Assembly: GCF_000516985.1 (NCBI RefSeq)
Contig: NW_006917092.1
Location: forward strand, 6,513,888 to 6,577,887
Source of the DNA: Pestalotiopsis fici W106-1
Taxonomy: Eukaryota; Ascomycota; Sordariomycetes; Amphisphaeriales; Sporocadaceae
Reading direction: 5' to 3'
Length of the DNA: 64,000 nucleotides
In this document: positions 1 through 9,026 of the stretch, one piece after another
How positions within the stretch are numbered: position 1 is the stretch's first letter
Layout: each line of letters begins with the position of its first letter
Position numbers and translations under genes: made by a program
Notes under the pieces: model-generated
The model's input: the letters and a program-made list of their open reading frames with translations, nothing else
Databases searched by the model: none
Told to the model about the DNA's origin: nothing

Positions 1-481
1 AACATGCAATTTTGGGTGACACGGCACCAGCCACAGCGAGCGCAAACTGCTTCCCTCAAGCTCCCAATCATCGGACCTCGGGGGCCCTTTCGGGGCGGCT
101 TTTGGGCGGGCTAAGCCGTGATAGAGCTTTTGTTGGAACTTTTTTTTTTCAGTGTTTTGCAGCAGCATCATCACGGCGCAATCTAAGCAACATAGTAACA
201 GCCTTGTTGCGCTTCTTGTTGGTTGCTTCACTTGCCTGTGCTGACCAATTACCTCACAAGAAATCGATTGTTGGTCACGTAGTCCTACAAACTGTTGCTT
301 TGCGTTGCGAGCTCTGGAAATACAGGCAGGATACCAGGGTTTCTGTGTCACATCTTACACACGCCGACTCCAGAGTATAAAGACCGCTGCCAGGCTCGCT
401 ATCTGTTCCGGAACCTGCGCAAACGCCTTCAACTTACTCTCCGGTGGTTACGCCTATAACAAATCCGTTCACACAGTCGAT
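1..481. other. Upstream region of the ferredoxin gene; no gene seen
   Basis: Open stretches here begin at non-ATG codons and resemble no protein I know. The region most likely holds the promoter and 5' leader of the ferredoxin gene that starts at 482. A T-run lies near 141-150. No tRNA or repeat was seen. Confidence 0.5.
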
Positions 482-1078
482 ATGGCGGCTTCGAGATTTA
501 TGGCGAGAAGTCTAAGGCAGATGAGCAGTGCCTTGCCACACATTAACAGCAAACTCTCACCACAAGCCGTCTCGCGAAGCACACGGTTATTAGATGCCCA
601 GACCCGCACCTTTACCACTTCTCCCAAACGACTCCATGGCCACGTAACGCCTCCAAAGGCCGGCGAAGAGTGAGTCAATCATCTTGCCACATCATTCATG
701 GGCCGGCAAACTAACTTTGTCGTCCTTACTAGGCTGTATATTACATTCATCGACAAGGAGAACCGCGAACACAAGATTGCAGTGAGCAAAGGTGACAACC
801 TCTTGGATATAGCTCAAGCACACGACTTGGAGATGGAGGGAGCGTGTGGAGGATCCTGTGCTTGCAGTACGTGCCACGTTATCGTGCTGGATCAAGATCT
901 CTACGACAAGATGCCCGAGCCCGAAGATGACGAAAATGACATGCTGGATCTTGCTTTTGGCTTGACAGAGACAAGCCGGCTTGGGTGCCAGGTCACTATG
1001 ACCAAGGAGCTGGATGGCTTGAAGGTGAAGCTACCGAGTATGACGCGGAATCTCCAGGCTAGCGACTTCAACTCGTAG
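482..1078 (+). CDS. Mitochondrial [2Fe-2S] ferredoxin (adrenodoxin/Yah1 type)
   Basis: Two exons, 482-669 and 733-1078, encode 177 aa; the 63-bp intron starts GTGAGT and has a CTAAC branch site. The protein should carry electrons in the mitochondrial matrix for iron-sulfur cluster assembly and haem A synthesis, as Yah1 does. Residues 1 to about 55 are rich in Arg, Ser and Thr and lack acidic residues except one, as in a mitochondrial presequence (RTFTTSPKR near the end). The ferredoxin fold follows. Its cluster ligands are visible as C101, C107 and C110 (C-x5-C-x2-C, within CGGSCACSTC) and C148 (RLGCQ). The acidic helix PEPEDDENDMLD between them is the usual docking face for the reductase. 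The start at 482 is the first ATG in frame that gives the presequence. Yah1 type is inferred from the ligand spacing and acidic helix; vertebrate-type adrenodoxin function is less likely. Confidence 0.95.
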
Positions 1079-1358
1079 CCGATGTAGCCGACGAAGAAAT
1101 GAGGATACACAATGCAATCACTCATGAGTGTACGATTTTATAATGGCCAGCTGCATCATGACCACGAGGTGGACGCCATCAAGAAAGACTTGTCAGACGG
1201 CAAGACTGAGCACTGCCTTTGCAGTGTTATGTATATTTAGAATATCACAACAGAAAGGACAAATATGAGCGATAGACTAGTCTCCGCATAATCAGGTCTC
1301 AAATCACTATCAAGACCCAATTGATTTTGCGCCATTCTTGTACATGGCGATTTCAATA

Positions 1359-2348
1359 TCATGCCTCCTCGATCCCGCCCTTCTTTAGCTTTCCGCCGCC
1401 GTTGGCAATCAGGTCCAAGAATCCTTTCCGGCTCATCTCGCTAACCTTCTCCTTCCTACCTTCTACACCAGTAAAGCCATCTTTTCTAGCTTGTGCTTCA
1501 GCATCCATACCTGCTTGTTGTGCTCGCAAGAAGGCATTAAAAACCTCCTTTACACCCCTCGTCGCGGCTCTCCTAAGTTGTTTCTCCTTCTCCCTGATCT
1601 CTCCGGTGCTGACTTGGGGTTCGCCCGTGGTGTTGTCTCCCGACCCAGCAATCACATCCTTGACACGCCCCTTCTCCTTTGCGGCCAGCTTTTGCGCCCG
1701 CATTTGTTTGCGCGCCTTGGCTTCAAGCGCGGCATCAATGATCTCTTTGGATGCTTTCTGCGCATCGACTGATCGAGACAGGACAGGATCGGACCGGCGG
1801 GCAGTGGAGAGTTTGGTTCCCAAAATCTTCTGTAGTGAAGTTGCAAAGGCGGCCGGGTCGTTGCGTTTAGATTTCGACTTTCTGTTACCTCCCAATACTG
1901 ACTCGTCGCCATTGTCTGAACCTTCTAAGTCAAAAGAGTCTCCGTCATCGTCCTCGTCGTCCTCGTCCGAGTTGCCATTATTCCCCTCACCCTCTGCGTC
2001 GTCATCGCTCGAAGAAGGCGCATCCTGTGCCAGTTTTCGTTTGCTTGCCTTTGGCAGGCTCTTCTTGGGCCTTCCCAGTTTGTCTCGTGCCGAATCCTCG
2101 TTTTCGGATGCTGAATCTGATTGAGAGTCGGCGTCAGAGCCTGAGAGGTCGCCAGCATCATCGACCACAACATCGAGCCCTCCTTCATCGTCAGAATCCA
2201 TCAGGTTCACTGGCTTGAACGACGACTCGTCTTCCGATTCGCTTTGATAGACGGGCTGCTTCTTCTGCTTCTTGTTTGGCCTGGAGGCTTTCGATCGCGT
2301 CGAAGAATCATGATGTGAGCGTTTCTTGGTTGACTTCAAGGGAGCCAT
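1359..2348 (-). CDS. RRP15: Ribosomal RNA processing protein Rrp15
   Basis: A single exon of 329 aa. Rrp15 is a nucleolar pre-60S assembly factor needed for processing of 27S pre-rRNA. The first 40 residues are Lys/Arg/Ser rich with KKRSHH and RPNKKQKKQ stretches, which look like nuclear or nucleolar targeting signals. Residues 40-155 form a long Ser/Asp/Glu tract. The conserved domain begins near DPAAFATSLQKILG and includes the KASKEIIDAALEAKARKQMR helix and the terminal MSRKGFLDLIANGGGKLKKG signature. The opposite strand of the acidic tract reads as a Ser-rich open frame, but this is a shadow. The gene converges with the ferredoxin gene; their stops are 280 bp apart. Confidence 0.92.
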   Translation of the reverse strand: MAPLKSTKKRSHHDSSTRSKASRPNKKQKKQPVYQSESEDESSFKPVNLMDSDDEGGLDVVVDDAGDLSGSDADSQSDSASENEDSARDKLGRPKKSLPKASKRKLAQDAPSSSDDDAEGEGNNGNSDEDDEDDDGDSFDLEGSDNGDESVLGGNRKSKSKRNDPAAFATSLQKILGTKLSTARRSDPVLSRSVDAQKASKEIIDAALEAKARKQMRAQKLAAKEKGRVKDVIAGSGDNTTGEPQVSTGEIREKEKQLRRAATRGVKEVFNAFLRAQQAGMDAEAQARKDGFTGVEGRKEKVSEMSRKGFLDLIANGGGKLKKGGIEEA

Positions 2349-3131
2349 GGCGGCGGTAGAATCGCGTGACCGAAATCTGTGTGGTGTTTGTGTTTATGAG
2401 CGATTCTGCTGGTAGACGATGTTTGTTGGGTTGTTTGCGAATTCTCCAAAAATTTCATGGTCGAGGGGCCGATAAGCAGGGTGCCGGGATTCTTATCAGC
2501 AAAGTGCGCTATGTACCTAGTCCTGACTAGTATCTAAATGTACTATGTATTAGGCCAATTGAAGATTGATGCTCCGATTTACACGCAGTACTTCTCTGTA
2601 CTGTGTACGTACAGAATACTCCGTTACACAAACATCTCGCAAGGTCCAGACTTGCGGACTCCTGGTCTAGCATGTGGCCTTGCATCGAATTGTACACTGT
2701 AAAGGTATCGTGTGCACATTACAAGGTGTGCCTGGCATATACAGTAGATGAAATTGGTTCACACACTGCCTTTGCGGCTATTGACCCCAGATTGCGGGAG
2801 AGCTCACTGCGATTCCACTGAGCCGAATTTCGACTCTTGGACTCCACCAGCCCGCCGACAAGCGAGGTTGGGCAAGAGGGGAATGTCGTACAATGCACAA
2901 AAAGCACATATATGTACGAACGTACTCTGTAGGAACGAATAGAAACGCGCTGCATGTTTGTCTGTGTTTTGTCCAAGTCAATCAGGAATCTGCATCCACA
3001 CGTCCTAGACAATCGTGAATCAACGCTATCCCTTACTCACGCCAAGCAATTCCATCCGGTATCACTGCGAGATCAACTCACAGGAGCGCATCGCGGACTC
3101 CGTCTGGTAGTCAAGGTACAAGACTGCGAAC
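2349..3131. other. Divergent intergenic region, Rrp15 / BBOX-like gene
   Basis: These 783 bp separate two divergent start codons and must hold both promoters. Short frames here are not gene-like. Near 2505-2620 several copies of short GTAC-containing words occur (for example TACGTACAG), common in this genome's intergenic DNA. Confidence 0.5.
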
Positions 3132-4619
3132 ATGTCTCCAGCTTTGGTTGCTCGGGCGCTTTCGGGTTTCCGGTCTACCCTCAGAACACCTAGAGGCGGC
3201 AATGGGCTGCAACGTGTAACAGTCATCAATCGCACAACTCCATCATTCATGAGATTGAGTACGGCTGGAACACCTCAGGATACGACCCCTCAACGCCGTC
3301 CTTCTAGCACAGACAGAAGCCAGAACAAAGCCGATACACTGGCCCTACCAGGCAACGGGGGGCGGATCCGCAAATACAGCAGCATAATCAAAGATCCAGA
3401 CGCCTGGTCGGTGGTCTCGGGGCTTGAGTCTAATTCACCTATCACGCTTTCAAACCCGGCAAGACCCAAGCCCCTTGTCCTCAATCTTCACGCTCTCCGG
3501 GATGCTTGCGCATGCGATAAGTGTGTGGATCCCCATTCAGGCCAGAAGAATTTTGGCACCACAGATATCCCTGAGGAGCTATCAGTGCTGAGCTCTAGGC
3601 GATTGGAGGATGCCTCTCTGGAGGTGGTGTGGGAAAACGATTTCATCACGTCCGAACACCACAGATCCGTCTTTCCTGCCGAGCAGGTCAGAGAATGGGG
3701 TTTTCCCCAAACTGCCGTGTCTCACAAACGCACCTTGCCACACGCTCGGCTGTGGGATAGTGAAAGTTTTGCCGCCACTCCTTCAAGAGTTCAATACGAC
3801 GATTGGATGTCGGACGGCAGCAGATACCACGAAGCAGTGGCACAGCTTCACAATTACGGCCTTGTTTTCATTGATGGCGTTCCCAAGTCTGAGGAGTCTG
3901 TAGTTGGCATTGCTACGCGGATTGGGCACGTGATGGAAACCTTTTATGGACGAACTTGGGATGTCCGCTCCAAGCCACAAGCCGAAAACGTTGCCTACAC
4001 AAACACTTTCTTGGGCCTTCATCAAGATCTCCTTTACACTGCTGATCCTCCCCGTGTACAATTTCTTCATTGTCTTGAGAACTCTTGCGAAGGCGGCGAA
4101 TCCATATTCAGTGACTCGCTCCGTGCAGCCAAGCTAATGGAGCTCGGTCCCAGCCATCTGTTTGACGCTCTGCAAAAGAGAAAGCTTGTTTACCATTACA
4201 ACAAAGACGGCCATTTCTACGAGAAACGTCGCCCAGTCTTGGATCGATTTGGCTACAAGGTGTACTGGAGCCCCCCATTTCAATCACCCCATCAAAGTAT
4301 GGGTGGACATGAATTCATCACCACATGGGTCGAGGCTGCCAAGATGTTTCGGCAATTCTTGGAGGATGAAAAGTGGTTATACGAACATAAACTCGAGCCG
4401 GGCCAGTGCGTGATCTTTGACAACTTAAGAGTAATGCACGGGAGGCGGCGATTCGACACCAGTGCCGGTAGTCGATGGCTGAAGGGGACATATGTCTCCA
4501 GTGATGAGTGGAAGAGCAAGAGGATGACTCTCGCCAAGGAGATTACGGAAGTCAATGGTGAAAACAATCCGACTCCAAGGAAGCAAGCCAGGAGGCTTAA
4601 GGCCAAACATCATATCTGA
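3132..4619 (+). CDS. Gamma-butyrobetaine dioxygenase-like 2OG-Fe(II) oxygenase (TauD family)
   Basis: Intronless, 495 aa. Members hydroxylate gamma-butyrobetaine (last step of carnitine synthesis) or trimethyllysine (first step), using 2-oxoglutarate, O2 and Fe(II). The N-terminal GBBH domain (about residues 110-205) keeps its zinc ligands: C126, C128, C131 and H135 in CACDKCVDPH. The TauD fold follows with the iron triad H297-x-D299 (GLHQDL) and H436 (RVMHGRR), and R448 (GSRWLKG) for 2-oxoglutarate. The first 70 residues are Arg/Ser/Thr rich with few acids, consistent with a mitochondrial presequence, and make the protein longer than the human enzyme (about 390 aa). Sequence alone does not separate the butyrobetaine from the trimethyllysine enzyme; the family call is firm. 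Confidence 0.9.
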   Translation: MSPALVARALSGFRSTLRTPRGGNGLQRVTVINRTTPSFMRLSTAGTPQDTTPQRRPSSTDRSQNKADTLALPGNGGRIRKYSSIIKDPDAWSVVSGLESNSPITLSNPARPKPLVLNLHALRDACACDKCVDPHSGQKNFGTTDIPEELSVLSSRRLEDASLEVVWENDFITSEHHRSVFPAEQVREWGFPQTAVSHKRTLPHARLWDSESFAATPSRVQYDDWMSDGSRYHEAVAQLHNYGLVFIDGVPKSEESVVGIATRIGHVMETFYGRTWDVRSKPQAENVAYTNTFLGLHQDLLYTADPPRVQFLHCLENSCEGGESIFSDSLRAAKLMELGPSHLFDALQKRKLVYHYNKDGHFYEKRRPVLDRFGYKVYWSPPFQSPHQSMGGHEFITTWVEAAKMFRQFLEDEKWLYEHKLEPGQCVIFDNLRVMHGRRRFDTSAGSRWLKGTYVSSDEWKSKRMTLAKEITEVNGENNPTPRKQARRLKAKHHI

Positions 4620-5078
4620 GCATCCAGCTACCTGGCACATGTTAAACCTGATATGGGCAGCACTTGTCGACGGGAACGACAAACTACTGCAGTAGCCACA
4701 ACAATAGAAGCCGAATTTGCTGCACAACAGCTCCTGGATAGACCGTTCTTTCAAATCGGGGCTGTTACTATTCCCCGCTGCATGTTTTTCAAAACACAAG
4801 TGCCTACCTGTATTGAAACTTTGCTTTCGAATCGGTGCTCTTTTTTTTTTCCCCTACACGATTGTAGTTCAGAGCACCTGTACATTCATCAAAAGATACT
4901 ACCAACCAGCAAGTATGCAAAGCCATGGCTAGGTACTCTTGCATACCCTATGCTTTATGGGGACGACTGGAAGCTATTCAAAAACTCTCGTTCGCTAAGA
5001 AAAGCTACTCTAGAGAGGCATCAGCTCTATGAGAATTGAAGGTATCAGTCAACCGCTTCCGCGACCGTCATTCTTTCC
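4620..5078. other. 3' region of the BBOX-like gene; nothing recognisable
   Basis: A 128-codon open frame on the plus strand (4653-5039) starts from ATG but resembles no family I know and has a composition like random sequence. It is not annotated as a gene. Confidence 0.4.
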
Positions 5079-6112
5079 TCAACCGTCTCCAAGCACCTCT
5101 TGAACCGACAAACCTACGGGAAACCCAAAACCACGACTATGGACAAGAGAGTTCGTGAGTGTCGCTTGAGTTGCTTCCATATCAATTCCATATAGTCTTT
5201 CCCCAAGCTCGCGGCTGGTATCCCCCAGCTCAGCGATGATGCTTGTCGAGGTTGCATATTCGATAACCATTCGTTGCAATGGTGCTCAAGGGCAGACACC
5301 ATCCACTGACGAGGATAATGAAGATGCGCCTTCGACATTTAGAAACACGCACAGATTTATAATATTGTCTTGCTCAACAATGTTAACAAATAAATGTGCG
5401 ATCCTGTTCCTCGGCAATCCTTTTCCTCGCATCTTTCCGCTCTGAATGCGATCGAGAAGCCACAGGCCTTCGCCAGGCACAAGCCGTGGTTCTGTAGTGC
5501 GAGGAACACAATTTGCACAACCGAGGCAGTCGCTGAACACAATGCACTCGCTAACCATTTTTTCGATTTACGTGCGAGATGACTGAAACAAAAGTCGATA
5601 AAATTTTCCACCACAATATACCCCGGTCCCGTATAAGATGTAAATTCGGAATTGGAGGGATGCGCAAGATGGTCGGGTTTGTTCTCAAAAGACGCTACTG
5701 TCGGGCGTATTGGTTTGCCTACATCGTCGTCTTTTGGTTGGCTGCGCCAGGTATCAACCTTGAAGTTTGCAAACGGCTCGTCGGCAAGCTCTAGGACGTG
5801 AGTAGATGCGTCAAAGAACGCGCGGGACAAAATCAATGTTCCGGTAGAACGAAGTTTGACACAAGAGCTAAGAATGTGATAGATCAAGAAAGATATTCAC
5901 ATGATATTTAGCGTCTTGAATTTCTCCTTGCACCACGCAGCATTTCTGATAAGACAAGAAATAATGATTTTTTGCGCTTTCCAAGGCCGTAACAATAAGT
6001 AGACACGATCCTTATTATTATCAGAAAAGAAAACTGGGTCAAGAAACCAAGTCTTTGGCAGATACGAGATGAAACATTTTGCATCAATGGCCACATGCAA
6101 GGGATGGAGCAA
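5079..6112 (-). pseudogene. Possible decayed or poorly resolved gene, function unknown
   Basis: On the minus strand a frame opens at ATG 6112 and reads 71 codons to a TGA at 5897-5899. The same frame then continues for another 176 codons (5887-5357). A neighbouring frame (about 5558-5114) carries a protein-like stretch including LPRNRIAHLFVNIVEQDN. The TGA could be removed only by a 33-bp GT-AG interval (5900-5868), shorter than any other intron here. Similar intervals of only 29-39 bp would be needed near 5580-5620. I know no family for these peptides. A decayed gene, or several small exons I cannot resolve, both fit; chance open frames are also possible. Confidence 0.22.
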
Positions 6113-6294
6113 ACAGATCAGATGAACCTGGCCGTAAAGTACAGTGATACTGGCATTGTAATTGCATACTCTGGGTAAAAGCGCGTCACACTCTTACTAT
6201 AACACTAGTTGCACTACAGTGAGGTACTAGGTATCAGTTGGTATACTCTTGATCGTGGCGACCTCAAGTCTCGGGCATATCCTCTTTATTCGCT

Positions 6295-7435
6295 CTAGGC
6301 ACACTGATAGTAATAGTCGCTCAGTACGGTACACGTTCCTTGCTGTAAATGGTTAGATTGAATCTTCAGAAAACAGCAATGTGAGTGACTTACGTAGCAA
6401 TTTGTACATCCCGTGTAATCAATGCCTCCACATTGACCATACAGTGCACTGTCAATTCAAAGTCAGCGGTTATTCTCTCGGAATAATTCAAATGGATGTC
6501 GGGTAGAAATGAGGGCCAAGCGTACACAGTACATCCATCGGAGCCGCCGCCAGTCGATGAAGGAAGAGTCACACTTGTCGCGGTGCCTGATGCTCCCGCC
6601 CCAGCGGTACACGTCGTCTCACAGCCCTCACACGCAGCTCCAGCGCTCTTTGTCGATCCGCCAGAATAGACTGTTGGACCAGGTGCAATATAAGTCGTCA
6701 TGGCAGCGTGAATATCCACCAAAATACCTGGGTCGCTGGCTGCGTAGGCGCCGGGGAAGCTGATGGTAGATGGGGAAGCAGATCCCGACCCAGTAATGGT
6801 GAGCTGTATACACGACATGTAAAACTGTGCTCCACCACTGCTTGAAGCTGTATGGAGTGCCAAAGCCTCGGCTCTGAGTAGATAGTCGCCGGCTTTGATG
6901 TCTGTAGGAATCTTCACATCTAGTCTGCCGCAGCATGTATTAATGTCCTTTGTGCCCCAGTAATCATCATCGCCGGACGAGCCACTCGGGTTCTTGGCCC
7001 AGGTATCTGCGAAGATCTTGAACCAGCCGTCAGATCCATCGGCCGTGGAAGAGTCGTCCACAGCGCTGAGGTATGCTTGCACAGGGCCATAGTGAGCTCC
7101 ACCGATTGCTTCCGTGGTACAGGTACGATCACCGGGTTGCTAATGTGTGTCAGCATTATGAAACGTTTCGAGAGAAGTTCTCGTGCTCCCACCTGGTGAA
7201 TTTCGATGGTTACTGTATCTCCAGCTGCGACAGCACACTTGTAGGATACCGGCGAGGTCCCTGCATTGCAGCGGATATCGTTGGACGTGACGTCCGTAAC
7301 TGGACTGTTGGATAGCGGCAACCTAATGCACTGAGCACCATAGTCCACACCATTGATCCAAAAGTCTTGGAAAGTGGCGTGGGCAGCAACCTGTTGGGCT
7401 GCAAGTGCAGCAATGGCAACGAGCACAGATTGCAT
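6295..7435 (-). CDS. AA9 lytic polysaccharide monooxygenase with C-terminal CBM1
   Basis: Four exons (7435-7193, 7139-6526, 6448-6394, 6342-6295) encode 319 aa. AA9 enzymes are secreted copper proteins that oxidatively cleave cellulose or hemicellulose. A signal peptide (residues 1-18) ends at VAA, leaving HATFQDFW; His19 becomes the N-terminal residue of the copper histidine brace. The second brace His is H97 in GGAHYGPV, and the axial Tyr lies in AQFYMSC. A Gly/Ser/Thr-rich linker follows, then a CBM1 cellulose-binding module starting ALYGQCGGIDYTGC and ending SDYYYQCA. The CBM1 is split over the last three exons: the donor at 6525 (GTACGC) was chosen because it joins in frame to ALYGQC. 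An upstream in-frame extension to 7513 lacks a needed ATG. The splice model is inferred; the family is certain. Confidence 0.93.
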
Positions 7436-8120
7436 CTTGAAGAAATGGTATATGCAGAGTAGGTGAAGAAACAACCTGGAGCTGATGAAGCGTGGATAGA
7501 CTGTGCTGATCATACATATAATTTTGCCCCTTTGAGTTGTTATAATAACGACTCACGGCATGGCCATTTCGGAACCTGCTGCCTGCATGCCGCAGTCTCG
7601 AGAACATCTGTTGACTTGTCTTGGCAAACGGTTGCACTACATCCGTGGTGAAGGGTCAGCCCCCCCGGACGACTAGTCAGCATGATTCGATGTTAACCAG
7701 GTTTGAACGCACACTTCAACAAATCATATACAAACAAAACATTGGGCCATGAGTGTGATTGGTGGAATAGTCGTCAGTATATTGTGGGGATAATATATCG
7801 CGGCTCAGCTCAATTTGGAACCGTCCTTGGCATCGCCTGTTTGGGCAAGGCGACCATCAATTGCAACCTTCATGTGCCGAGAATGAAACAAAACAGAGCT
7901 CTTGAATTATGACAGGTAAGCTGAGGCTTGCCATCCGAGTGTTATTAATATTGCAAATACAATCTCGCTATGCCTCCGAGACCGAGAACCGATATATTCA
8001 GAATGGTGTATACCGCAAGAACCTTGTGGGGATGTCGCTACCAACCAACGCCTTTTCCCAAGTATTTTGTTGCCAGAAGTAAAGGTTAATAGAAAATTAG
8101 AATTATATACAGTATGTTCA
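7436..8120. other. Promoter side of the LPMO gene; no gene seen
   Basis: This 685-bp stretch lies upstream of the LPMO (minus strand) and downstream of the GPI-type protein gene. Only short, unconvincing frames occur. Binding sites for cellulase regulators could be here but none was assigned. Confidence 0.4.
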
Positions 8121-9026
8121 CTACATTGCCACAAATATGCCGGCCATGCCGGCAGCAATGCCAGCCATTGCTATGCCGGTGCATCTTGGAGCTGGTGCTG
8201 CTGCGACGGTACGATTCGGTGTCGTAGCAGTGGCGAGTGCTTGTATGCTCGATACAGCGCTGTGCCAAGCACTGTTGTAGTCCAGGACCTCGGTTTGTAA
8301 GGCAGCAGGAACTTGATCTTGGTACCAGGCATTTGTGGTGATGGCACCCCAGCCCCAAGCAGAACTCTCCACCGAGGCTGACACTTGGTTACCCGCCTTG
8401 TCAGCGGCACTCTGAATGGCCGAGATGATGGATTGGTAGTCTGATTGTTGAATGAATGACCGATCGACACTGTATATGGCCGAAGCCAGCATTGTATAGT
8501 ACTCTCCCGTTGCCCAGGTGGGCTGAGGTGCACCGGTTGGAAACGCATACGAAAGGTAGGAACTTGCGTCTGTCGATATAGGAAGTGTCGTTGTCGTAGG
8601 CGTCGTTGGGCTTGTTGTAGCAGTAGTGATGGACGATGTAGTGGAAGTCGTACTGAATGTGCTTGCACTGCTAGTTGTGCTGCTTATAGTAGTGACGCTG
8701 TCCGTATCGATGGAGCTGCTGGCCACTACGGAACTGAACGTGGTACTACTAGTTCCAGATATTGTCTCTGTGCTAGTAGTTGCATATGAAGTAATTATCA
8801 AGGAGGTATCGCCATTAGCGTCCGTTGAGGTTATTGTAGATGTAATCTCCGTGACTGCCGTTGCTGTAAATGTTGACGAGCCGGCATAGGCAGTTTCGAG
8901 TGAAAGGCTTGTCGACGTATCCGAATCCGTTGCACCCGTTCCTTCGCTAGCACTCGATGTTGTCGATTGAGCCACCGTGGCTGATATGCCACACAGCACC
9001 GAGGCATACAAGTATACAGCCTTCAT
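8121..9026 (-). CDS. Secreted Ser/Thr-rich protein with GPI-anchor signal
   Basis: Single exon, 301 aa. A signal peptide (MKAVYLYASVLCGISATVAQ) opens the protein. Residues about 20-155 are almost wholly Ser, Thr, Ala and Val, a heavily O-glycosylatable stalk. A folded region of about 110 residues follows (from SYLSYAFPTGAPQPTW to SAVSSIQALA), with several Trp and Tyr residues and repeated Ala/Ser helices but no Cys pair. The C-terminus has a small-residue site and the hydrophobic tail GIAMAGIAAGMAGIFVAM, as in a GPI anchor signal. It is likely a cell-wall or plasma-membrane protein. I recognise no catalytic motif. The antisense open frame at 8626-8889 is a shadow of the Thr/Ser repeats. Confidence 0.8.
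   Translation of the reverse strand: MKAVYLYASVLCGISATVAQSTTSSASEGTGATDSDTSTSLSLETAYAGSSTFTATAVTEITSTITSTDANGDTSLIITSYATTSTETISGTSSTTFSSVVASSSIDTDSVTTISSTTSSASTFSTTSTTSSITTATTSPTTPTTTTLPISTDASSYLSYAFPTGAPQPTWATGEYYTMLASAIYSVDRSFIQQSDYQSIISAIQSAADKAGNQVSASVESSAWGWGAITTNAWYQDQVPAALQTEVLDYNSAWHSAVSSIQALATATTPNRTVAAAPAPRCTGIAMAGIAAGMAGIFVAM

Noticed and set aside
1321..2124. 267-codon plus-strand frame opposite Rrp15
   Set aside because: It is the complement of the acidic/Ser-rich Rrp15 coding sequence and starts from a non-ATG codon; the Rrp15 match is clear.
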